Below are positions 1-5,592 of a DNA stretch of 5,825 nt, in pieces. Each line of letters opens with the position of its first letter. Within the stretch, counting starts at the first letter, position 1. The translations under genes were made by a program, and so were the position numbers. Source of the stretch: CAYGFH01 sp964356315 (lineage in GTDB: Bacteria; Patescibacteriota; Microgenomatia; UBA10105; UBA927); the NCBI GenBank assembly GCA_964356315.1, contig CAYHHA010000061.1, positions 1 through 5,825 of the forward strand. The letters run 5' to 3'. The notes below the pieces were generated by a model. The model ran no database searches, was not told the DNA's origin, and was given only the letters and a program-made list of their open reading frames with translations.

Positions 1-138
1 ATTTTCACTACCCATTAAATAATTATAGGTTATTATTAGCCGATTGGCAAATGTGATGTTTTTACATCTGGATGCAAAAATACTTGTTGTATAAAGTCTT
101 TTATTGCATTTTTTTCCACAGGCTTTACAATCATCCTC
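1..138. other. AT-rich non-coding region upstream of the sugar kinase
   Basis: No convincing gene is seen here; all forward frames hit stops. It contains a small perfect hairpin (GATGT-TTTT-ACATC, 55-68) and a longer inverted repeat, ATGCAA (73-78) with TTGCAT (104-109), followed by a T run (109-115). The latter could be a weak intrinsic terminator for a gene that ends before the window. I cannot identify a confident promoter for the kinase: TATAAA at 90-95 lacks a well-spaced -35. Confidence 0.45.
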
Positions 139-969
139 ATGAAGCAACAATCCCGCATTGCCTTTATCGGAGATCTTACGATAGATAAATATGTACAGTC
201 AGGGGACATTCGCCTTGGAGGAGCCGCACTAAACGGAGCAATTTGGGCTCGGAAACTAGGAGCCAAATCGTGTGTAGTTACGACGGTGGGAACGGATAAT
301 CCTGGAAAGGAAATGATCAAAAAACTCAAAAAAGAACATATTAGTAAAACGCATCTGCAAATCAAGCATGGAAACACCTCATCAATAGAAATAAACATAA
401 ATGAAAAAGGGGATCGGTCCTATGGTGTGTGGGATCCGGGTACTCTAGCAAACTACCATCTCAGACCCAAAGACATAAATTATCTTCTTGATATGGATGC
501 GGTGGTTGTAACCATATATCCACAGTTTGCGCATGTACTGGCAGAACTTGCACTCGTTAAAAAGAATGTTCCAAACCCTCCGTTAGTTATCATAAATTTC
601 GGAGATCTTAAAGAGTTTCATCGGGATCTGTCGATTGTAGATGAGGTACTGCCCTTTGCCGATTTCTGTGTATTTGGTTTGGATAAAGACACAGATGAGG
701 GGCTTATCAATACAATAAAATCTATGGCAAAGCACACTCCTACGAAGATGCTTATCACTCTTGGATCGCATGGTGCGATTCTTTATTCTGGATCAGAATC
801 ATTTGTTCAAATAGCGCCAAAGGTGAAAGTCGTAGATACCACTGGAGCAGGTGATGCATTTCTAGCTGCATTCGTCACCACCTATCTTGCGACTCGTGAC
901 CCACAGAAATCGCTCCAGTCTGGCACAGAGCTTGCCTCCAAAGTTATTCAATATCTCGGCGCGTATTAG
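139..969 (+). CDS. PfkB-family carbohydrate kinase, FrlD (fructoselysine 6-kinase)-like
   Basis: A cytoplasmic ATP-dependent kinase of the ribokinase/PfkB fold, 276 aa, a normal single-domain length. The N-terminal strand IAFIGDLTID (7-16) and the glycine motif LGGAALNGA (26-34) form the sugar-binding side. The PfkB signature DTTGAGDAF (233-241) supplies the anion hole, with Asp239 as the expected catalytic base. ITLGSHGAI (206-214) is the usual strand before the nucleotide site. The order of motifs and the C-terminal pattern GTELASKVIQYLGAY resemble Escherichia coli FrlD as I remember it (GTACAAKTIQYHGAW), so a fructosamine or related sugar is plausible, but substrate specificity in this family cannot be read from motifs. 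The start is the only in-frame ATG before the first fold strand; no Shine-Dalgarno precedes it. It lies 47 bp upstream of the next gene, which has its own promoter, so an operon is not required. Alternatives are other PfkB kinases for ribose, fructose or nucleosides. Confidence 0.85.
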   Translation: MKQQSRIAFIGDLTIDKYVQSGDIRLGGAALNGAIWARKLGAKSCVVTTVGTDNPGKEMIKKLKKEHISKTHLQIKHGNTSSIEININEKGDRSYGVWDPGTLANYHLRPKDINYLLDMDAVVVTIYPQFAHVLAELALVKKNVPNPPLVIINFGDLKEFHRDLSIVDEVLPFADFCVFGLDKDTDEGLINTIKSMAKHTPTKMLITLGSHGAILYSGSESFVQIAPKVKVVDTTGAGDAFLAAFVTTYLATRDPQKSLQSGTELASKVIQYLGAY

Positions 970-977
970 CAATCTGC

Positions 978-1016
978 TTGACATGACACGGTCTCGATCT
1001 TCATACTAAATAGTGT
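978..1016 (+). promoter_or_regulatory. Promoter of cassette 1, near-leaderless
   Basis: A perfect -35 TTGACA (978-983) is followed by 18 bp and CATACT (1002-1007, 4 of 6 matches to TATAAT) within CATACTAAAT. The same boxes with the same 18-bp spacing occur before the paralogous gene at 2235, although the spacers have diverged. The expected start of transcription (about 7 bp after the -10) falls at 1014-1017, leaving 0-3 nt before the ATG. No Shine-Dalgarno is present. Confidence 0.7.
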
Positions 1017-1859
1017 ATGTTGGATCAATTGTTCGGTCTATTTTTATTAGGAATGGGAATAAAATCAGTTTCCACCCCGCCATCTATTCTTGGTGTTGAA
1101 AATTCACAAAGTAGCATCTCTGCAACATTACAAGTGCCTGCAAAGCCTAAAAATGAAAGCGAAATCATCAAAGAGATAGATTCCTTAGCTATTATAATTG
1201 AACTACTTGAGGGTCAATATGCTGAAAAAACAGATACGCTTATAGCACACTTTTCTGCCTCAAAGAATGAATATCAAGCAGTACGAAATGGGGGCGAGGG
1301 TTTTCAAAATGATATGACTGCAGAGAATGATGTATATACGGATTTATCGAATAAGTTGAAATCAATGTCAACACTAGTTAGAGAATATAAGACAATTGCA
1401 TTATCTAAAAAATTGTCACAATTTAAAGACAGGTCCAAAAAAGCAAAAATAGAAGAGATTCAAGTCAAAATACTTACTCTTGTTTCAAAAAGAATTACTG
1501 CTATTTCACAGCAGATCGATACGCTTACGGAAATCATTGCAATAAATAAAGAGCAAGTTTCAAAGCTTGCAAATGGAAGAGATACGAAATTATTCGATGA
1601 GGAAACCCATAGGGCAATGAATATGATTTTAGCCGTAAAGCAATCAGTATTAAGATTGGTTTTACAAAGCCCTGTTATCTCTCTCTCATCAGAGATAAAT
1701 GCTAAAAAAGATGTAAATAATACCGTTGATACTATGTTAAAGGATATCCAGTCAGCAGAATCAACACTTAAATACGCGAGAAATGCAGTAAGTGGCGTGA
1801 TATGGTACCGTACTATTGTACTGGAAGAATCGATTAATCCTATGCAAGTCATAGATTAA
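1017..1859 (+). CDS. Predicted coiled-coil envelope-associated protein, cassette 1 large gene (A)
   Basis: 280 aa; I cannot give it a named function. The N-terminus has a short hydrophobic stretch, LFGLFLLGMGI (5-15), with an Asp at position 3 and no positive residues before it, so it is an atypical signal or anchor. A Ser/Pro-rich linker follows (about 17-48), then a long, mostly helical charged region (about 48-270). Residues about 131-268 align by eye with residues about 195-331 of the protein at 2235-3272: FKDRSKKAKIEEIQ matches FKNQGKKEKVEDIQ, and a shared block resembling KxDV..TV/AV...M..D...A...L..AR.AVS follows. From memory this C-terminal pattern recurs in Patescibacteria hypothetical proteins. 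TAG stands two codons upstream, so this ATG is the only plausible start. It is followed after 1 nt by a small membrane protein gene. Its role is inferred only: extracytoplasmic or membrane-attached helical protein. Compared with its paralogue it lacks the Gly/Ser/Thr repeat linker. Confidence 0.72.
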   Translation: MLDQLFGLFLLGMGIKSVSTPPSILGVENSQSSISATLQVPAKPKNESEIIKEIDSLAIIIELLEGQYAEKTDTLIAHFSASKNEYQAVRNGGEGFQNDMTAENDVYTDLSNKLKSMSTLVREYKTIALSKKLSQFKDRSKKAKIEEIQVKILTLVSKRITAISQQIDTLTEIIAINKEQVSKLANGRDTKLFDEETHRAMNMILAVKQSVLRLVLQSPVISLSSEINAKKDVNNTVDTMLKDIQSAESTLKYARNAVSGVIWYRTIVLEESINPMQVID

Positions 1860-1860
1860 T

Positions 1861-2184
1861 ATGAAGCATTTACTGTTATACCTATTGTTGCTAGCTTCCA
1901 TTATCGGCATTACCGCTGGGGTAACGGTTATGGTGAAGAACATGCAGAAAACAAAGATAGAGATCCAGTCCATAAAAAAGTCTTCAGAATTTCCTAATGC
2001 TGCAGAGCAACAGAAATCATCCAACCCGTTTACTTCTTTAGGGAATTTATCAACGAATTCGGCGTCCAAAAGGCCTCTGTCTACCGGCGTTGAGTTCATG
2101 AAAGTGCTTAAGGATCTACGGGATGCTGATGATGGTGATGTCGGAGCGAAAGATGCTTTAAAAAGTAGCATATCGACACTGTGA
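1861..2184 (+). CDS. Small single-pass membrane protein, cassette 1 partner (a)
   Basis: 107 aa, no recognised family. It starts MKH and then has one strong membrane segment (about 4-25, LLLYLLLLASIIGITAGVTVMV), followed by KN..K..K, a polar low-complexity tail and a C-terminal acidic/helical end. The tail shares with the protein at 3274-3600 the exact octapeptide KSSEFPNA (40-47; there 41-48), LGNL (60-63; there 61-64) and a DDG...DAL...L terminus. The start lies 1 nt after the stop of the preceding gene (TAA-T-ATG), with no Shine-Dalgarno, suggesting translation by termination-reinitiation. The gene ends with TGA at the position matching the TAA of its paralogue, supporting TGA as a true stop here. 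Topology may be N-in with the tail outside, or a signal-peptide-like N-terminus; the sequence does not settle this. Function is unknown. Confidence 0.72.
   Translation: MKHLLLYLLLLASIIGITAGVTVMVKNMQKTKIEIQSIKKSSEFPNAAEQQKSSNPFTSLGNLSTNSASKRPLSTGVEFMKVLKDLRDADDGDVGAKDALKSSISTL
1978..2001 (+). other. KSSEFPNA motif coding segment, first copy
   Basis: Codons 40-47 of the small membrane protein. The same eight residues recur at 3394-3417 in the paralogue, with conserved DNA, whereas the surrounding tails differ strongly. This identifies it as the most constrained part of the tail and a candidate binding or processing site. Confidence 0.75.
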
Positions 2185-2191
2185 GGTAATT

Positions 2192-2234
2192 TTGTTGCTT
2201 GACAATACAAGGGATATAATTACATACTAAATGT
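2192..2234 (+). promoter_or_regulatory. Promoter region of cassette 2, leaderless
   Basis: TTGACA (2199-2204) is followed by 18 bp and CATACT (2223-2228) in CATACTAAAT, matching cassette 1 in both boxes and spacing. The +1 expected 7 bp after the -10 is 2235, the A of the ATG, so the mRNA should have no leader. A second arrangement overlaps it: TTGTTG (2192-2197), 17 bp, and a perfect TATAAT (2215-2220), which would give a leader of about 8 nt. Only the first arrangement is shared by both cassettes. There is no Shine-Dalgarno in either case. Confidence 0.72.
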
Positions 2235-3272
2235 ATGTTAGATCACTTATTCGGAATCGTTATGTTGGGGCTAGGTCTTCAATCTCCTATTTCTCCACCC
2301 ATGGTGAAAGGTGACAACACAGAACAATCACAATCTGGGTCAAGTGGTGGAGGTAATAGTGGGAGCGGAGGAAATCATTCTGGCGATTCGAATTCATCAT
2401 CTGGCACATCTGGCACATCTGGCACATCTGGCACATCTGGTTCAAGTGGAGCCACAGGCGCTTCCTCAACAAGTGCAGAAAATGAAACTCATATAAACCC
2501 TACAGGAACACCTCATATGATCGATGGGATTCCATCAAATGTATCGCCAGAGAGGCGAGCGATGTATAAAAAAGAAATGGAAAAACGAAAAACTGAACTC
2601 GAGAGTATGAGAAAAGCTACTGAAGCAAAATATAAGGAAAAAAGAGAAGCCCTAAAAGCAGAATTTATAGATACAAAGAAAAATGATAGAGCGAAACGAT
2701 CAACTGATGCCGCAGAGTTCCGTATTCACGTGGAGGAAGAACGAGAGGCGTTCATAGAAACGATGAAAGTAAAACTCGAACAAGCCAAAACAGATCGGGA
2801 AGCAAAGATGCAGGTGTTTAAAGACAAAATGGAAACATTTAAAAATCAGGGAAAGAAAGAAAAGGTTGAAGATATTCAGACCAAGATAGCAGAATTTGTG
2901 ACAAAGCGATTAAACGTCATGACGGGTCATGTGACAAAGATGGCAGAGATTGTTTCTCTCAATAGAATACAAGTGTCAGAAAGAGCTATAGGAAAAGATG
3001 CGACAAATTTTGATGTTGCGTCAGAATCTGCGCTCAGTGCAATAAATACCGCCAAAGATATGCTTGAAACACTTTCTACAAAGCAATTTGTCGTTGCTGT
3101 TTCTTCAGAAGAGACTGTTAAATCAGACGTCCAAAAAGTGCGACAAGCAGTCGAATCAGATATGAAAACAGCGCAGGGATTACTAAAAAATGCGCGAACC
3201 GCAGTCAGTAAAATGATTATTGAGCGAGCAAAATTATTGGGCGAGCCGGTTCCGGAGGCCGTAGTGAAATAA
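2235..3272 (+). CDS. Predicted coiled-coil envelope-associated protein with Ser/Gly/Thr linker, cassette 2 large gene (B)
   Basis: 345 aa, paralogue of the protein at 1017-1859; no named function. The N-terminus MLDHLFGIVMLGLGLQS parallels MLDQLFGLFLLGMGIKS: a short hydrophobic segment without leading positive charge. Residues about 26-82 form a flexible Ser/Gly/Thr/Asn linker containing four exact SGT triplets (56-67). A short Pro-containing segment (about 88-104) leads into a highly charged Lys/Glu helical region (about 105-215) that should form a long coiled coil. The shared domain follows (about 195-331; FKNQGKKEKVEDIQ, IVSLNRIQVSER, VKSDVQKVRQAV, LLKNARTAVS). No upstream in-frame start exists before a stop at 2217-2219, so the short N-terminus is real. 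The 1-nt gap to the next gene repeats the cassette 1 layout. The architecture (anchor, flexible spacer, rod) suits a surface-exposed or envelope-spanning protein; this is inference. Alternatives are a secreted structural protein or adhesin-like stalk. Confidence 0.74.
   Translation: MLDHLFGIVMLGLGLQSPISPPMVKGDNTEQSQSGSSGGGNSGSGGNHSGDSNSSSGTSGTSGTSGTSGSSGATGASSTSAENETHINPTGTPHMIDGIPSNVSPERRAMYKKEMEKRKTELESMRKATEAKYKEKREALKAEFIDTKKNDRAKRSTDAAEFRIHVEEEREAFIETMKVKLEQAKTDREAKMQVFKDKMETFKNQGKKEKVEDIQTKIAEFVTKRLNVMTGHVTKMAEIVSLNRIQVSERAIGKDATNFDVASESALSAINTAKDMLETLSTKQFVVAVSSEETVKSDVQKVRQAVESDMKTAQGLLKNARTAVSKMIIERAKLLGEPVPEAVVK
2400..2440 (+). repeat. In-frame 9-bp tandem repeat, 4.5 copies of TCTGGCACA
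   Basis: Four identical 9-bp units (2400-2435) plus TCTGG encode (SGT)4-SG in the linker of the large cassette 2 protein. Identical units with no synonymous changes imply recent expansion or ongoing slippage. Because units are 9 bp, gain or loss keeps frame and changes linker length only. The paralogue has no counterpart. Confidence 0.9.
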
Positions 3273-3273
3273 T

Positions 3274-3600
3274 ATGAAAAAAACTCCTTTGTTTATTATC
3301 ATCCCTCTGTTTGCTGTCTTAGTGATTGTGGCGGTAGCGATGGTCCTAAAAACAGTTGCTCCGACCCAAAAAGAAGTTGTACAGACTTCTCAAAAATCAT
3401 CAGAATTTCCAAATGCTGTCACAAACGAAACCGTGTCAAAACCGTCAACATTTTTAGGAAATCTATTTGGTGTGAAGGATCCGACTCCGTCGCCAACTCC
3501 CAAAACCGCCACAGATCTCTCAAACGAGCTCAAAAGGACCTACGATGATGGTGGCCAATCAGAGCTTGATGCTCTCTCCAAAGCCGCATCCGCACTGTAA
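3274..3600 (+). CDS. Small single-pass membrane protein, cassette 2 partner (b)
   Basis: 108 aa, paralogue of the product of 1861-2184. MKKTP precedes one strong membrane segment (about 6-25, LFIIIPLFAVLVIVAVAMVL). The tail then carries KSSEFPNA (41-48), FLGNLFG (60-66), a Pro/Thr-rich linker (PTPSPTPKT, 70-78) and a helical C-terminus with DDGG...LDAL...AL. Its ATG follows the upstream TAA by 1 nt, the same TAATATGA junction as in cassette 1. A GGAGG at 3254-3258 is 15 nt from the ATG, too far for a normal Shine-Dalgarno, so coupling to the upstream gene is the likelier route. The two small proteins agree in membrane segment, motifs and total length but little else, which indicates an old duplication kept under selection. 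Function is unknown; a membrane partner of the adjacent helical protein is the most economical guess. Confidence 0.72.
   Translation: MKKTPLFIIIPLFAVLVIVAVAMVLKTVAPTQKEVVQTSQKSSEFPNAVTNETVSKPSTFLGNLFGVKDPTPSPTPKTATDLSNELKRTYDDGGQSELDALSKAASAL
3394..3417 (+). other. KSSEFPNA motif coding segment, second copy
   Basis: Codons 41-48 of the second small membrane protein; exact residue match to 1978-2001. Confidence 0.75.
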
Positions 3601-3606
3601 CTCCAG

Positions 3607-3667
3607 TTGTCATCACCGCGCAGGCTGGGATCCAAAACCAGATTCCCGATCAGGTCGGGAATGACAA
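3607..3667. repeat. Bipartite palindromic intergenic element (REP/MITE-like) between convergent genes
   Basis: Perfect 7-bp terminal inverted repeats TTGTCAT (3607-3613) and ATGACAA (3661-3667) enclose two half-elements. The right half is a perfect 8-bp stem, ATTCCCGA (3642-3649), loop TCAGG, TCGGGAAT (3655-3662). The left half, with CCGCGCAGGCTGGGATCC (3616-3633), looks like a decayed copy of the familiar ATTCCC...GGGAAT type of dispersed repeat, with several stem mismatches. It lies 7 bp after the stop of the forward gene and before the glmS end, so it may fold as a large hairpin and end transcription from both sides, although no strong T run follows it. Confidence 0.72.
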
Positions 3668-3675
3668 GATGAACT

Positions 3676-3711
3676 TTATTTCACCGTCATACTCTTCGCC
3701 AGATTCCGTGG
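3676..3711 (-). pseudogene. Relic C-terminal tail of a second glmS
   Basis: Read on the minus strand this segment encodes PRNLAKSMTVK and a TAA stop. It matches the end of the intact gene next to it (PRNLAKSVTVK-stop at 3732-3767), the highly conserved C-terminus of GlmS that carries the active-site lysine (Lys603 in E. coli). It sits 20 bp beyond the stop of the intact gene, in another reading frame. Ten of eleven residues agree, but ten of eleven codons differ, almost all at the third base. The piece therefore comes from a divergent glmS that was itself under selection, not from a recent copy of the neighbour. Nothing else of that gene is recognisable upstream apart from possibly one more residue (Lys before Pro). 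It has no start and cannot be a functional gene. Confidence 0.8.
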
Positions 3712-3731
3712 TTTACCCCGAACCTTGAATA

Positions 3732-5531
3732 TTACTTTACAGTAACACTTTTAGCTAGGTTTCGGGGCATATCAGGATCAAATCCTCGCTCTATCGTGAG
3801 ATAGTAGGCGAGTAGTTGTCCAATCATCACGTTTGGAATTATCGTCGCATCACCAGCATCTTTAACTGGTAAGTAGTAATCAAAGATTTCGCTTTTTTTG
3901 TACGATACCCCGATGATAAATCCTCCGCGAGCTTTCATCTCCATAGCTCCAGCTAGGTTTGCTCCATAGGTATCATCATTCGGGAGAAATGCGAGACACG
4001 GGGTCCCTTTCTCAATAAGCGCTATAACGCCGTGTTTTAGCTCTCCCGCCGCAAATCCTTCCGCGTGGATATAGGAAATTTCCTTAATCTTCAGTGCCGC
4101 TTCAAGAGCGGTCGGGTAGCTAAGGCCCCGCCCAATCACATAGATGTGCTCTTTTTTGTGGATCAGATGCGCGAGTTTTTTTATATTTGCAACACTCGCT
4201 GGAGACAGTATTTCCTTGCAGATTCGCGCTGCTTTTGTGAGCACTGCCTGTCCATCTTTTACTTTACCTGCCACTGCATGTGCCAACAGCATTGTGTGAG
4301 CAATTTTTGCTGTGAACGCTTTCGTAGAGGCGACCCCTTTTTCGACCCCTGCTCCCAAAAGGAGTTGATAATCCGATTCCCGGTACAAAGTTGAGCCCAC
4401 AGTATTGACAATAGAAACTATTTTCGCGCCTTTATTTCGTGCTTTTCTGACCGCTTCGAGCGTATCCATGGTCTCTCCTGATTGAGAAAGAGCAAACACG
4501 ACACTCTTTTTCGTCAAATAATTTGCTTCATAATCAAACTCACTTCCTATACACCAATTTACCCGATGATCAGCAATTTTTGCCACCAGATCAGCGCCTG
4601 CCATACACGCGTGAGCCGCAGTTCCGCAACCGATCATGTAAATTTCGTCGGCTTTCTTTATGAGTCCAGAAAGCTCGACTGCTCGATCAGCCCCGTCTCC
4701 CGCGATATCAGCAACGATTCCCGGTTGCTCATGAATTTCTTTGAGCATAAAGTAAGGATATTTCCCTTTTTCCACCTGAGCGATAGACCAGGTCAACATT
4801 TGCTTTTTTGGCTGTATCCGGTCGCCAGTTCTGGCGTTAAAAATCATAACCCCTTTTATGCTTACGATGGCCATTTCATCATCTTCCAGATAATGCACCT
4901 GCCGAGTGTGGGGGAGCAGGGCAGACGCATCACTAGCCAGGTAATTTTCTCCGTCATTAAATCCGACCACAAGTGGAGATCCATTTCGCACCGCGATAAA
5001 TTGTTTACTTTTCGTATTCATGACGATGAATGCGTTGAGTCCTTCCATATCCATAAATGCTTTTTGCACGGCTTTGGAAAAAAGCATAGTTTTTGCATAC
5101 TCCTCGATAAGGTGCACGGCAACTTCGGTATCCGTATCCGATTTGAAGATATGCCCTTTTTTGAGCAGTTTTTCTTTGAGTGCCTGATAATTTTCTACGA
5201 TGCCGTTGTGAATAATCGCAATAGTTCCAGTGCAGTCCAAATGAGGATGCGCGTTTATATCCGTAACACCGCCATGCGTTGCCCAGCGAGTATGGCCAAA
5301 GGCTATGGAGCTGGATGGCATATCAGAAACGGTTGCTTCACCGATCTTTCCCGTCTTTTTTTTCACCACTATTTTTCCTGTCCCTTGTCCCTTGTCTCCT
5401 GTCTCTTTTTCCTCCGGCACTGCCGCAATTCCCCAGCTGTCATATCCTCTATATTCCAGACTCTTAAGTCCCCGAAGTACGGATGTTGTCGCGATAGTTT
5501 TGGATCCCACAAATGCAAATATTCCACACAT
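3732..5531 (-). CDS. glmS: Glutamine--fructose-6-phosphate aminotransferase (isomerizing)
   Basis: Makes glucosamine-6-phosphate from fructose-6-phosphate and glutamine in the cytoplasm, the first step to UDP-GlcNAc. 599 aa against 609 in E. coli. The start is the ATG giving MCGIF, because Cys2 must become the N-terminal nucleophile after Met removal; an AAAGGAG 5 bp upstream confirms it and an upstream in-frame ATG at 5562-5564 is rejected. Glutaminase domain (2 to about 235): RGYDS (28-32), HTRWATHG (80-87), NAHPH (93-97), HNGIVEN (108-114), SDTDTE (131-136). Two SIS domains follow: GCGTA (301-305), SQSGET (349-354), ASTKAFT (401-407), then GRG (467-469) and KIKEISYIHAE..AAGELKHG (481-501). 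Lys481, Glu484, His500 and Lys594 correspond to E. coli Lys485, Glu488, His504 and Lys603. All key residues are present, so it should be active. Unusual: residues 43-52 (ETGDKGQGTG) come from a DNA heptamer repeat. It converges on the cassette genes. Confidence 0.97.
   Translation of the reverse strand: MCGIFAFVGSKTIATTSVLRGLKSLEYRGYDSWGIAAVPEEKETGDKGQGTGKIVVKKKTGKIGEATVSDMPSSSIAFGHTRWATHGGVTDINAHPHLDCTGTIAIIHNGIVENYQALKEKLLKKGHIFKSDTDTEVAVHLIEEYAKTMLFSKAVQKAFMDMEGLNAFIVMNTKSKQFIAVRNGSPLVVGFNDGENYLASDASALLPHTRQVHYLEDDEMAIVSIKGVMIFNARTGDRIQPKKQMLTWSIAQVEKGKYPYFMLKEIHEQPGIVADIAGDGADRAVELSGLIKKADEIYMIGCGTAAHACMAGADLVAKIADHRVNWCIGSEFDYEANYLTKKSVVFALSQSGETMDTLEAVRKARNKGAKIVSIVNTVGSTLYRESDYQLLLGAGVEKGVASTKAFTAKIAHTMLLAHAVAGKVKDGQAVLTKAARICKEILSPASVANIKKLAHLIHKKEHIYVIGRGLSYPTALEAALKIKEISYIHAEGFAAGELKHGVIALIEKGTPCLAFLPNDDTYGANLAGAMEMKARGGFIIGVSYKKSEIFDYYLPVKDAGDATIIPNVMIGQLLAYYLTIERGFDPDMPRNLAKSVTVK
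5377..5404. repeat. GC-rich heptanucleotide tandem repeat inside glmS (4 units of CYTGTCY)
   Basis: On the plus strand the units are CCTGTCC, CTTGTCC, CTTGTCT, CCTGTCT. On the coding strand they give residues 43-52 of GlmS, ETGDKGQGTG. The segment falls in the variable loop of the glutaminase domain between GIAAV and GKIGE, where E. coli GlmS is shorter. Period 7 in coding DNA has a 21-bp reading-frame cycle and no protein logic, so this looks like an inserted or expanded intergenic-type repeat that was tolerated. Confidence 0.85.
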
Positions 5532-5536
5532 ATAAA

Positions 5537-5543
5537 CTCCTTT
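5537..5543 (-). promoter_or_regulatory. glmS ribosome binding site AAAGGAG
   Basis: AAAGGAG on the minus strand lies 5 bp before the ATG at 5529-5531. It decides the GlmS start in favour of MCGIF and contrasts with the forward-strand genes here, which lack such a site. Confidence 0.9.
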
Positions 5544-5592
5544 GGAGAAAAATCCAATGTTCAAGTATCAAAAAACAAACAGCAAAAATCTT

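Noticed and set aside
2182..2184. UGA recoded as glycine (Gracilibacteria/Absconditabacteria code)
   Set aside because: The TGA falls exactly where the paralogous small gene ends in TAA, and readthrough would run into the next promoter.
2400..2440. CRISPR-like repeat array
   Set aside because: Units are 9 bp, contiguous, without spacers and in frame within a protein linker.
2311..2496. Short overlapping frames across the 9-bp repeat on both strands
   Set aside because: They are frame-shifted readings of the repeat (HLAHLAHLA, QMCQMCQMC) inside a clear coding gene.
5532..5564. Upstream ATG extending GlmS by 11 residues
   Set aside because: GlmS needs Cys right after the initiator Met, and AAAGGAG sits 5 bp before the MCGIF start.
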